Shown here: piece by piece, positions 12,222-21,683 of the stretch
How positions within the stretch are numbered: position 1 is the first letter of the stretch
Layout of the letters: the number at the start of each line of letters is the position of its first letter
NCBI GenBank assembly: GCA_002077065.1
Contig: NAJO01000006.1
Span: 806,001 to 870,000 of the forward strand
Source of the DNA: Cryoendolithus antarcticus
Taxonomy: Eukaryota; Ascomycota; Dothideomycetes; Cladosporiales; Cladosporiaceae
DNA: 64,000 nt
Reading direction: 5' to 3'
The notes under the pieces: model-generated
Told to the model about the DNA's origin: nothing
The model's input: only the letters and a program-made list of their open reading frames with translations
Databases searched by the model: none
Made by a program: the position numbers and the translations under genes

Positions 12222-12866
12222 TCAGCGCGTTACCCGACCCATCTCCATGCAATTGAGCAGCGAACGAGCCAGCCCTGCTTTCAAAGTCGGCTCCTTGGCT
12301 GGCGGAAGGCTAAGTCCCTCTACTATTGAATCGTTGAGATTCGAGTACGTCCGAAGCACTTGAGGACTGATGCGCAACACACACATACCACTTTTCCTGG
12401 CGAGTAGTTGTAATGTCGACCAGTCCGATCCACCGAGTGGTCTCACAGCGATGGACCACCTAGCTCCTGGAAGTGGGGTCAAGATGATGGTGTAGTGAGG
12501 GCTGTAGATCGTGTGGTTCTCGTTCTTGTAGTGGCCGTGGAGTACCAGCTTAGTGATGCACGACAGATCTGCTTCGTCGCAAGCATTGCTTCGCACGTGC
12601 TGGACATCGCTGCTGCTGATTTGGTTGTACTGAGCGTGGAACACAGTCCTGGAGAGGTATTGGCGGAAAGACGCCTTGTACATTGCATTCGCCTCGGCGT
12701 AGATCATTTGACAGGCGAGGAGGATGCTCTTCTGAGGTGCGCATTGGCGCAGCTGAATCAATTCGACGCGCTGAGTGGCTGGAGTGAAGATCAGATTGTA
12801 AATGCGGTTGCGGAGCTCTGGTGCGAGGTTGAGGAGACGGCTGCTAGTCTGTGGGTTCGTCGCCAT
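12222..12866 (-). CDS. LxxELRN-box protein, copy 1 (LAPELRNRIY)
   Basis: A 214-aa protein from the ATG at 12866; the frame continues upstream only from a non-ATG codon. Near the N-terminus is LLNLAPELRNRIYNLIF, the hallmark of a large family of short ascomycete proteins often described as F-box-like or 2EXR-like. It is followed by a conserved LLACQMIYAEANAMYK helix. The rest is poorly conserved, with no catalytic motif. No function can be given: an F-box-like box would suggest a Skp1-linked adaptor, but no substrate-binding repeats are visible. It is the intact member of a three-gene cluster, with copies 2 and 3 lying just upstream on the same strand. Confidence 0.78.
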   Translation of the reverse strand: MATNPQTSSRLLNLAPELRNRIYNLIFTPATQRVELIQLRQCAPQKSILLACQMIYAEANAMYKASFRQYLSRTVFHAQYNQISSSDVQHVRSNACDEADLSCITKLVLHGHYKNENHTIYSPHYTIILTPLPGARWSIAVRPLGGSDWSTLQLLARKSGMCVLRISPQVLRTYSNLNDSIVEGLSLPPAKEPTLKAGLARSLLNCMEMGRVTR

Positions 12867-13232
12867 GATTGCGGTCGGAGCATAGTTGGTGAATGTCCGT
12901 GGCAAAGTGATGGAGGGAGCAGGTAGACTTCGAAGGGAGATGCTGGTACAGTGGACTTAAGTCCTCACACCAAACATACGTCCTTCGCACCTGCCATCCC
13001 TTCACATCCGGCGACGCAGCTAATCTTCTACATTGTAGCCGTCCATTGGAGTCTCCGCACGGCTTATATACTGTGCTGTATCCTTCACTTTGGTGCAAAC
13101 GATCGATTGGCTCTTCCTCTCAGCGACACCGCTCTCGGAGAACAAATCGTAAGAAGTGGCAGTCTCCCTCACTAATTTGATCACGGCAGCTTAATTGCCT
13201 CATGGGCGCCGAGCATCTGCAACAAGTATTGG
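12867..13232. other. Spacer between LxxELRN copies 1 and 2
   Basis: Probably the promoter of copy 1 and the 3' end of copy 2. No gene is visible. Confidence 0.35.
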
Positions 13233-13921
13233 TCAGCTGCTTCGCACGATATTAAACTCGTACTGACGCTCTCTGCTCTTCAAGATTTGGTACCCGCTGT
13301 ACTCTCCCAGGTCATCGTATAACGGATCCACAAGACCCTCATCGTTGCGGGTCTCGTCATGCTCAAGCCAACTACAGCGATCGAGGATCACAAGTAGCCA
13401 CACCTTCGACATTGTGACTACAGGGAGTGGTGGACGATGAGCAGCGCCATCTTCGCCACCACGCTCCTGCTTGCTGATCCACATCTCGTAGTCGGCGGAA
13501 TGCTTGGTGAAGCAGCGTTTCGTACGAAATCGGGTCTTATATCCGCTAAGAACAAATGGCACCGCGTCGTAGAGCGGACTTTCGTTTGTAAAAATGCAGG
13601 CGTGAATGAAGAGCGTCTTGATGTGGGCGATGTCCTCGTCAAGGCTGCTTTGCTCCTGACATAGTCTTCGCCGGCTGGCTTGCCATGAACACAGAATACC
13701 GTGGACTCCATATAGCTGCGGAATGCTGCTTTGTAAATACCTCCAGCCTCCTTGTTGATGAGCTTGCACGTCAAGAGGAGGGCCATTTGCGGTCCCCGGC
13801 AGCGCATCAGACTCAGCGTAACACGAGGGGTGTCATGAGTGAAGATGTGGTCGTAGACCTGATTGCGGAGCTCTGGTGCTAGCTCAAGAAGGCGGCAGCG
13901 AGCTGAGAGTAACGACGACAT
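13233..13921 (-). pseudogene. LxxELRN-box protein, copy 2, frame-disrupted
   Basis: The ATG at 13921 opens a frame with LLELAPELRNQVYDHIF, LLLTCKLINKEAGGIYK and EDYVRS. Homology then continues in another frame (QSSLDEDIAHIKTLFIHA) to a stop at 13233. The switch is at about 13650-13658. Both halves align with copy 1, whose matching segment reads VRSNACDEADLSCITKLV without interruption, so a one-step frameshift is the simplest reading. Removing 13656-13699 as a 44-nt GT-AG intron would also restore the frame, giving 214 aa like copy 1. That would delete residues (TVF, VRS) that copy 1 keeps, and 44 nt is shorter than any other intron here. A sequencing error is the third option. Confidence 0.65.
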
Positions 13922-13980
13922 GATAGGAGTCGTGTTCGTGGCAGAGTGTCCATCGCCGGAGTATGAGGTAGCTGGTTTAC

Positions 13981-14548
13981 TTATAGTGAGTTGTCACAGA
14001 AAAGAGCTATTCTACCTTGAGGAGCGAGTGTGAAACTGGATGTCCACTTCTCAATATGGCGTCTCAGGGCACGGTAGCAGCAGCTGTCTTTTGGCCGCAC
14101 ATGGTCTCTCCACGGTTTGTAAGCGCAAAAGTGTAAACTCATGGATATCCCGTCAACAACGCCAGCATCGATACAAATGCTCTTTAAGTGATCCAAGTCA
14201 ACTGCTTTCACACTCCTGATGAAGAATGGAGCATGGGTTCGCAATAGGAGTTGCGACACTGAAGGTGTTCAGGGTCCGGTACTCCTGATATGCATGCTTG
14301 TACATCGCAGCGGCCTCGTTGTAGGTCCTCTGGCAAGCGAGTAAGACACTGTTGAAGGGACAGCGAAATTTCGCCCGGTCCAGGCTGTGACTGGACGTGT
14401 TACACGCAAAATCGTAGGTATAGATGAGGGTCCGTAGCTCTGGCGCAAGTCGAAATAGCGGACTGAAGTCTTGTGAGTTACAAGGCCAGAAGCGCATGAC
14501 TGCCTTTCCTTTGGGAATCAAGACTGTCTGTGGTACTGTGTCCGTCAT
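13981..14548 (-). pseudogene. LxxELRN-box protein, copy 3, frame-disrupted
   Basis: The ATG at 14548 opens a frame carrying LAPELRTLIYTYDF and LLACQRTYNEAAAMYK, then runs to a stop at 14198. The family pattern resumes in a second frame as FFIRSVKAVDLDHLKSICID and continues to a stop at 13981. The change of frame falls between 14225 and 14260. The IRS element aligns with VRS of copies 1 and 2, which supports a frameshift. A 58-nt GT-AG intron at 14202-14259 would also reconnect the frames but would remove IRS. The Asn of the ELRN box is Thr here. With copy 2 this makes two of three cluster members broken in nearly the same part of the protein. Confidence 0.6.
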
Positions 14549-14755
14549 GATGCCGGCAGCAATTGCGAGGCCAAATGACCGCGACGTTGATAGCAGACAA
14601 AGAACTGTCCTATATGCAGGAGAGCACTTACATTACCATCGAGATGTCTTAAGTCCCAATGAGAACTCACGTTTCACTGGCGACGGCCTACGACCTTACG
14701 TTGACGCCCTATGCCGTGTTACCGTCTGCTGCTTCCTTACACATCATAAACATTC

Positions 14756-15394
14756 TCATCTCGTTTTCAACCATTGCAACACGTCTCCCGCGTTCCGATC
14801 TGGTGGAAACACGGGATACCACACATGAACCACTTTTCCGTCCTGCACAGCAAGAGCCATACGTTTGATCAATGTCTTTCCCTCCCACTCCATGATTGGC
14901 AACTTCAAAGCCTTGACTAGCTCCAGTCTCTCATCACTGAGCAGATGATACGGCAATCGGGTCCGTTCGCGAAGTTCCTGCTGGTAGGCAGTGCTTTGCG
15001 TGCTGACACCGAAGATCTTCTCGACGCCGGTAGAAAGGATATCGTCGCTGGCATCGCGAAAGGAGCAAGCTTGCGGCGTGCATCCACGGGCGCCAGGTAT
15101 CGAGTTCCATTCGTCTGGGACAGTCTCGCCAGGAGCCGCAGTACGAGGGTATAGGAAGACGATATTGAGTCCAGGGAGAGTCGACAAGTCTACCTGCTCA
15201 CCGGATGTCGACGGTAGTTGCACAGACGAGATGTCAGATTCCTCGAGATGTTTGGCGCCGCCGTCGTCGACTGGCGCCGGGATGTTGGTCGGGACAGGAA
15301 AGCTGTGCTCTAAGGTCGTTGTTAGCGGTGTGGCAAGGTTCGTTCCCGGAAGACTTGCGAGCCATGGTGAACCAAGAGCGGCAAAGTTCGTGCA
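14756..15394 (-). CDS. Peroxiredoxin-like (AhpC/TSA, thioredoxin-fold) protein, start unresolved
   Basis: The coding part from about 15394 to the stop at 14756 gives roughly 212 aa. A thioredoxin-fold core (LNIVFLYPRTAAPGE) is followed by PGARGCTPQACSFRD, the peroxidatic-cysteine region of BCP/PrxQ-type enzymes with a second Cys four residues later. These enzymes reduce hydroperoxides using thioredoxin. The C-terminal PVFPPDRNAGDVLQWL is typical of the small fungal family. The start is a problem. The frame is open up to 15406 but contains no ATG. A possible acceptor (GTCAG) ends at 15395, implying an unseen first exon, and an ATG at 15365-15363 is one base out of frame. An earlier start in a distant exon is the simplest explanation. 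Confidence 0.7.
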   Translation of the reverse strand, partial: CTNFAALGSPWLASLPGTNLATPLTTTLEHSFPVPTNIPAPVDDGGAKHLEESDISSVQLPSTSGEQVDLSTLPGLNIVFLYPRTAAPGETVPDEWNSIPGARGCTPQACSFRDASDDILSTGVEKIFGVSTQSTAYQQELRERTRLPYHLLSDERLELVKALKLPIMEWEGKTLIKRMALAVQDGKVVHVWYPVFPPDRNAGDVLQWLKTR

Positions 15395-15615
15395 CTGACG
15401 CTGTGTCTAGGTAGTTGAAGGTAGGATTGGGATCGCCGTGGGTCAGAAAATGAAATCAGGATTGATATCGTCAAGATGAATCCCACGCGTGAAGCGGGGT
15501 AGAGAAGTCAAACCTTCTATACACAATATACAACCAACTCAACTATAGACAAGAATTGAAACCGCAGGCACCCGCTTGAGCGACCACCGGAGCCACATTG
15601 GACATGCTTAATACC

Positions 15616-16898
15616 TCACAAGCTCTGGATGGCATTGAGGTATGTCTGTCCGCTCGTCGTCAGCTTGCCGGCGCTGTCGGTCAAAGGCCACACATTGCCC
15701 AATCCGTTCCCGTTGCTCGGACCAAACGCAACGACGTGCTCGTTCGACTGAAAGTAAGCCACAGCATCGTTGATCAGGCTGTTGACCTGTGTCTGATCTG
15801 TGCAAGGGCTCCAGCTTGGTGTGTCATTCACGCAGGCGAACTCGGAAACCCAGATCGGCTTTTGGTAGGTGTTCCACTATGACTATGTTAGCATGGACCA
15901 CGTCGGGATTTTGGAGAGTGGAGAAGACTCACGTAGTACTCAACCACCGCTTTCACGCCGTCAAGGTCCGGCTTGTTGATGTGTACAGATGTGACATCCC
16001 ACTCAGTGCTGATGGCAGACTTGAATGGTGTAAGGAAGTCCTCATCTTTCTGCTTGCACATGCTAGGCGATCCAAGGACCGTCCCTTCTTTCGCAAGAGG
16101 TGCGATGAGAGAATCCCAATCGCTGGCAGCCTCGCCTGTGGTCATCTCAGACGAGTCAGGGCAGTTACAGTCTGGCTCGTAGAAGCCGAACATGATCTCT
16201 GGGACAGTGTTGGTGGCCACCAAGCTGTTGTAGGCGGCAAGACGGGCCTGGGTGTCTGCGCAAGTGCTTCCATCGCCACCCCACAGCATTGGAATGCCCT
16301 GCACGCCTTGAGAGTCGGGCGTCGTGGCGGTATAGTCGGAGTACCAGCTGATATAGGGTGCGAGGTCTGCAAAAGCCTCCTTCTCCTGGCAGCCGACGTA
16401 GCCAGAAAGCCCAGCTTTCTTTCCCCGAGGCGTCAGGCTAGACTTGGTGATGCCAGACGCTGAGGTCTGAGTTGAGGTAGTCGTAGTAGCGCTGCTGTAC
16501 GCGCTCGGCGCTTGCTCAGCCGAGGATGTCGACGTAGTCGGTGCAGCGTACGAGGTCGGTACGGCTTCGCTAGAGCTGGAGGTGCTGGTACTGTATACGG
16601 ATGACGCAAGGATGGCCTTCTCGGCGGAGGCGCTCGACGAAGTGGTCGTTGGCACCGAAGATGCAGCGACCTCTGCCGTGGTGTCGACAGGTGTAGATAC
16701 GGCTGAAGGTGCCTGGTGATACTGCGAAGCTGCCGCGGGAACATCTTCGCCAGCAGTCACGTACCTTGTGACAGTCGTGTACACCCACTCCACCGTCGTG
16801 TCGACAACTCGGCGCTCGTGGCGATGTGCATGGTTTGAATGCTCGGCATTGGCAGCATGCACGAGTGCGGCGCCGAAGAGTACAAGTGAGTACTGCAT
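15616..16898 (-). CDS. Secreted glycoside hydrolase family 128 (Asl1-like beta-glucanase)
   Basis: Two exons, 16898-15933 and 15876-15616, joined by a 56-nt intron (GTGAGT...CATAG) in phase 0, coding 408 aa. The ATG at 16898 begins a signal peptide (MQYSLVLFGAALVHAANA). A Ser/Thr/Ala-rich linker of about 120 residues, likely heavily O-glycosylated, leads to the catalytic core from about residue 165. Core motifs are YISWYSDY, PMLWGG, EIMFGFYEPDCNC (an acidic residue of the active site) and, in exon 2, PIWVSEFAC, which should carry the second catalytic Glu. GH128 enzymes cut beta-1,3-glucan; fission yeast Asl1 relatives are spore-wall or cell-wall proteins. It is followed downstream on the same strand by the peroxiredoxin gene after about 220 bases. 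Confidence 0.88.
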
Positions 16899-17857
16899 TT
16901 TGCAATAGCGTTGGGGTAGTTGCTCTTCTCGCTGAATTGAAAATGAGTGACAGTGCGAGGAGTCTAGCTCTCTAGCACACAAGTAATGAACGTGATGAAC
17001 AGAGAGAAAGTATACAAGCTCGTGAAAACACAACAAGAGACTGAGAGTCTCAACGGTCGGGTCGAGATACAGTACAAACCTCATTACTGCAGATTCAGGG
17101 CAGGTGTCCGGTCCAGTACCCGAGCCGCTGACGGAGTCGACCGGTCTACGTGAGCCATAGACCTGGTCGTCAAGGCAAGCATTGGTCCACGCAGCCTGTG
17201 CCCAGCGCCGATGTTGCATGCAAGACGTGCGAAGGAGGAGTAGGTAATTTCGATTTGAAACGTCTACTCCGTGAGACAACTGCGGCCCGTTGCGAGAGCC
17301 ACGCGAACGCGTGGCAAAGGCTGTTGGTCGAAACGATACAGAGATTCTACAAGTCCAAGTAGATGATCCCCTCGTTGAATAGTGCTCGAGCTGACGGAAA
17401 CAATAGAAGCACTTTACTCAACGGCCTCGCTATACAGCCCTTCGAGGTTGAGACTAGACACGACACGCATTCCAGGAGTTCTGATGCTTCATGTCAACCA
17501 ATTTATGACCGAATTGCTCATTACCGCACCGATCAGTTCAATCAATATGAGTGACCTTGACGGTCTCACGATCATGGACAGTATCCGCGAGGCCGATCGG
17601 TGATTATGTAGTCTTGCTATCGAACAGGTACCCTAGATGTACTGTGATCCATCTACCAACAGTCGAAATCAACACCATTGTGCAAAAGCTGCGCTCGAAC
17701 GCTCTGATATCGCCTCGAAATGCGATGAAGATAGCCTCCCTTCTTTACTCGTTCCAATCGTCGGGCCCTGTCGTCAAGTGCCCGCTTATTTGGCGCCTGG
17801 CCCCTTCAAGCAACAGTGACATCGCGTTGATGCCTTCCAGTCCGGCTGCCCATCCGT
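16899..17857. other. Intergenic region upstream of the GH128 gene
   Basis: About 960 bases holding the GH128 promoter and the 3' end of the next minus-strand gene. A long frame extends upstream of the GH128 ATG but encodes no signal peptide at its own start and looks fortuitous. Nothing else is visible. Confidence 0.4.
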
Positions 17858-20200
17858 TCACACCTGGACACCTCCGCCTCTCCTCTCGACCTCTTCAACC
17901 CCAAAACCGAAGACCAATCGATACAGATCCCTCATCCAAGCCCATTGCTCGTGCCTTCCAAGCCACTTGACACTCTTTGCCGTATCGCTAGCGCCTAGCC
18001 TTCTGCTTGGCAACCCCTGCGCGCTGCCCATACTCTTGTCGTTGACGACGAGCTTCTGATAGATTCCCCAAACCTTGATCTGCCATGGTAGCGTTCCGAA
18101 TGAGCTGTTTGGCTGTGCCTGGATGTAAGCTGGTAAAGGTTGCGGAGAAGAGCGAGAGTAGCCTGTGTTAAGTGCGGCCTTGAGTAGGAGATACCGCAGG
18201 CGGGTTAGATGGGCTTCTTCGGAGCCTGCAGTGGCTGTGCTGGAGGTGCGCTGGGATGAAGCAGACTCGGAGTAGCCTGAGAGGACGCTCGCGTTACTTG
18301 ACCAGCGATCGTGATGTGGAGCACTTGCGCGTAAAGACCCATTGTTACTGCTACCGCTTGCCGGACCGAGGACTAGGATATTTGGGATGTTCACAGAATC
18401 TGGGGAGGAGCTCGCCGTTGTGGCATCGTCAAAGATTGTCGTTGGTGTTTCGGGAGGTAGTGAAGCGGATGCATCGTGGTAGTGGCGATCGCTGAGGCTG
18501 GAGTTGCTACGATCTGCTGAGCCTCTTGCGGAGCTCAGAGACGACTTGGATCGATGTGGAAAGGTTGCTTGTGAAGGTCTCGGAGTTCCACGGTCGGCTT
18601 TGATCTGCGTCCAGCCCTCGCGGAAGAGATCGCAGAGCTCCCAACAGGATTGCACTGCCGAGCCAAGCAGCTCTTCGTCTGGTGTGCGACCTTCCCTGCT
18701 TGACTGTCGCAGATTGAAAAGCATTTCCGCCAGTGACCAACAAGCTCGTAAAAGTGCATCTGTTTCAGGCGGTAGATCTGTGGGTAGTTTCATCAGTCGA
18801 TGACACAATGTCACGTAGAAGTCCAGCGTTCGCTCATTGAAAGCATCCGGTAGAGTTCGATCATGCGTGTTGTACAAGTGATTGCTCAGCTCAAAGCTCA
18901 CGCGCAGGACAGAATCTGAAGCTTCGTCGCCCTTTTGTCGGCACTCGAACAAGGACTGACAGAAGTCTCGACACAGCTCCAAGGTCGGTGTAGTCTGCGA
19001 TGCATGATTTTCGTCCCGCGACTCGTACAATTGTTGGCAGAGCCTCCAGCAACTTCGCCACGCGGATTGCTGCTGCTCCTGTCGTCCAGCAAACTTGAAC
19101 GTTCGCATCCGGTGGCTTGAAGACAGACCCGCAAGAGTGTTACACAAGGTCCAGCATTCGCTAAGAGCATCCCGCAGCTTCTTCAGCTCATCACTAGCGT
19201 TCTCCAGAGCTTGTCGAGCTTGCTGCATTGAGCCATCGCCGACTAGACCAGCAGTACCCGGCTGCTCGTCCTCGTCGCCATCTCTCGCTGCTTCGGGGAT
19301 GTCTGTAACTCGTCAGCTCCACATTCTCACGTCGATGTCGGGTCCCGGCGCGCTTTACCTTCCAGACTTGACAATCTCCGACTCTTCCTCTTCTCCAGCT
19401 CCTCGTCAACCTCATTTCTCGTCTGTGCCCGTGGCGTAGACCGATCTGCAAAATGAGGGAGATCGGTGTTCACAGGCGACATAGTCGAAGGCCGCTATCC
19501 CACTGCGTCAGCACATATTTCACTGTTCACAATTTCACGGTGCCACACCTTATCCTCAGGCATCAAACTCGCTTCGGGCGTACTGGGCGACCGCACCCCC
19601 GGCGATATCCCGTGACTCCCACTCCCCGGCGACACTAGATCCTTGAACCCGTTGGGCACATGTATAACGCTCTGCGGCGCATCATCCTGCGAGTCCGAGC
19701 GGGGCAGATTCGGCAGGTGCGTTATCAGTGGAGGTGGTCGTTCCTGCTCAAGCAGCGCATGTCAGCTCGGACTTCACCGGCTGCTAGAGACATAACAAAG
19801 TACTCACACTATTCGCACTTTGCGGACTGCTGATCTCGATGTCCGGCGACTTGATCTCGATGTCTGCTGTGGGTATTGGGGATTTGATTTCGGGCTCCTC
19901 CTGCGCGTCCTCCTCTATGTCTGTGCTTTCTGTGCCGTTGGAGTCGACTGGCGAGGGCTCGATTTGGGAGGGGTATGGGCTTGCAGGCGGCGCAAGAGAA
20001 TCGGATGGGCCAGAAGACCTGTTTGGGGCGAAGTCAGCAGTGCGCCTCAGCTTGGTGCCACAGCTTCTTCGGTACCTGTTCGAGTGGCCGGGGTGGAAAG
20101 AACTGAAAGGCGCAGGCGAGTTGGGCGAGTCGCCATAAGGTGAGAAAGCAGAGGTCAATCCGCCAGTAGGAGAAGGCATGAGCGGGCTCTTCAATGCCAT
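17858..20200 (-). CDS. Conserved fungal protein of unknown function, Ser-rich N-terminus
   Basis: Four exons: 20200-19808, 19743-19549, 19494-19359 and 19302-17858, coding 722 aa. The introns are 64, 54 and 56 nt, all GT-AG, and close the frame exactly. The first 240 residues are Ser/Pro/acidic and probably disordered, with repeated DIEIKSP/DIEISSP motifs. A helical, Cys/Trp-rich region begins near residue 255 (ALSECWTLCNTLAGL) and repeats the theme about every 45 residues (SCWRLCQQLYESR, ELCRDFCQSLFECR, ACWSLAEMLFNLR, SCWELCDLFREG), suggesting alpha-helical repeats. A second Ser-rich stretch precedes a conserved C-terminus (LPWQIKVWGIYQKLV, WLGRHEQWAWMRDLYRLV). I recognise this as a fungus-wide uncharacterised family (possibly DUF7624, from memory) but no function. 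Confidence 0.82.
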
Positions 20201-21683
20201 GGTGGCGGCGCGTCGTATGTAATAATTATTAGGTCTGCGCAACCCAAAGTGGCCCACTGCAAGCACAGCTTAAGCAGTGACCAGGACCAACAAGTTCCAA
20301 CGCCTTACAAGCGCCGCATGGCAAAGTAGTATAGGCGCGTAAGTGCAGCGGAAGGACAAGCGACGTCGCTAAATGATCGAAGTAGAATGGAAGATGTATG
20401 TAGCAAGAGTGCAGTGAGCTCCCGCGCGATGTTCAGCCTGACAAGGTGCGCGGATGGGCTATCTCACCCGCTGTGCCGATGCGGCGCAGTTGGCGATCTC
20501 TAATGGGATATGTTAGGTGGAGGATGGCTACCTTTGTTCATTTCGATGGACGGAGGCAGTCAGGAAGCGGCAGTCATACATAGTACCGTGCAGCTTCGGC
20601 TTCACTTCATGATCCTTCGATCGCTCCTTCCTGCAGTGATGTGCCATAGCATACAGTCCCTCGACAAGGTTCACGTGCACTGCGCGTTATCCCCGCAATC
20701 CAATCTCGCGTGGGATGCGATGCGCACTGACTCGCGGTAACAATCGCTGCAAGCCCCCAATCGCACCCTGCAGACCAGAAAACCTCCTACTCTTAGCAGA
20801 GCGCAATGCAGTTGACCTCCGCCGAGACACTTGAACTACAGTGTATTTTCTTACTACCAGATTCGACTTTCGCGCAGGCTTAAGCCGCTTCACCGGTCCT
20901 CGGCAGCTCGCAACCTAGAAGCCGGTGTGATATGGGCTTAATGCTTGCGAGGCACGCGCTTAAGCGCCGGTGGCTGCATGCAATGCCGTTGGCCTCTATG
21001 CACGTCGCTTCTTGCGCTTGGGCGATGCTATTGCAACGGTCCGACAAGGAAGAAATCGATTGACGACGAAAATGCTCTGCTCAGCGGCGAACGACTTGAT
21101 GATCTACTTGTGCTGAGACTCGTCACCCTCTGGACAACGTCAACGTAGTCACCAACAGTGACGTGGGTTGAGGGGCAGCCCCTCGCCGAAAACGTCTCCT
21201 AAAGCGCCCTCGCAGCCATTGAGGCGCTCGACTGGGGAACATGACATGCCTGATTACTACCCGCCATGCACCGCCGCCTCGCGAGCGCGCTTCCATGCAG
21301 TTGGGATTGCAATTAGCCGCAAATCATCATTTCGTAGACGCGCAGACTTGGCATGTCTATGGTGGCATCGAGCGGAAGCTCGCCTTTGCAGCAATTACGA
21401 GCCCCACGCCGTCGATCGTAGCAGATATCGCTTATCGTAGCCGTCCCGAGTCTATGCCGCCTGTGCTTGGGCGAAGTTACGGCTTGTTGCGGACATGGTA
21501 TTGCTGGTCAAGTTTGTCGTCGCATCGCCTGTATGCAGCGTGCCTCGAGACTCTGATCTGGTGCACGGCGGTGTAGAGCACTACACATGAGGGGATGCTC
21601 CATGCGCCTTGTCGCACGGCAACGCCTCTAAGCAGTCTTCCTCCCTTCACTGTGCTGTCCATGAGCAGTGATGACCATCACTC
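20201..21683. other. Intergenic region, 1.5 kb
   Basis: It lies upstream of the 722-aa gene and downstream of the histidine kinase gene, both on the minus strand. Open frames reach about 110 codons but show no domain. The region should contain the promoter of the 722-aa gene. No tRNA-like B box was seen. Confidence 0.4.

Noticed and set aside
13656..13699. A 44-nt intron in LxxELRN copy 2 as the preferred model
   Set aside because: Shorter than every other intron here, and it would remove residues conserved in copy 1; kept only as an alternative.
16899..17279. An N-terminal extension of the GH128 frame
   Set aside because: The ATG at 16898 starts a good signal peptide; the extension would bury it and has no coding character.
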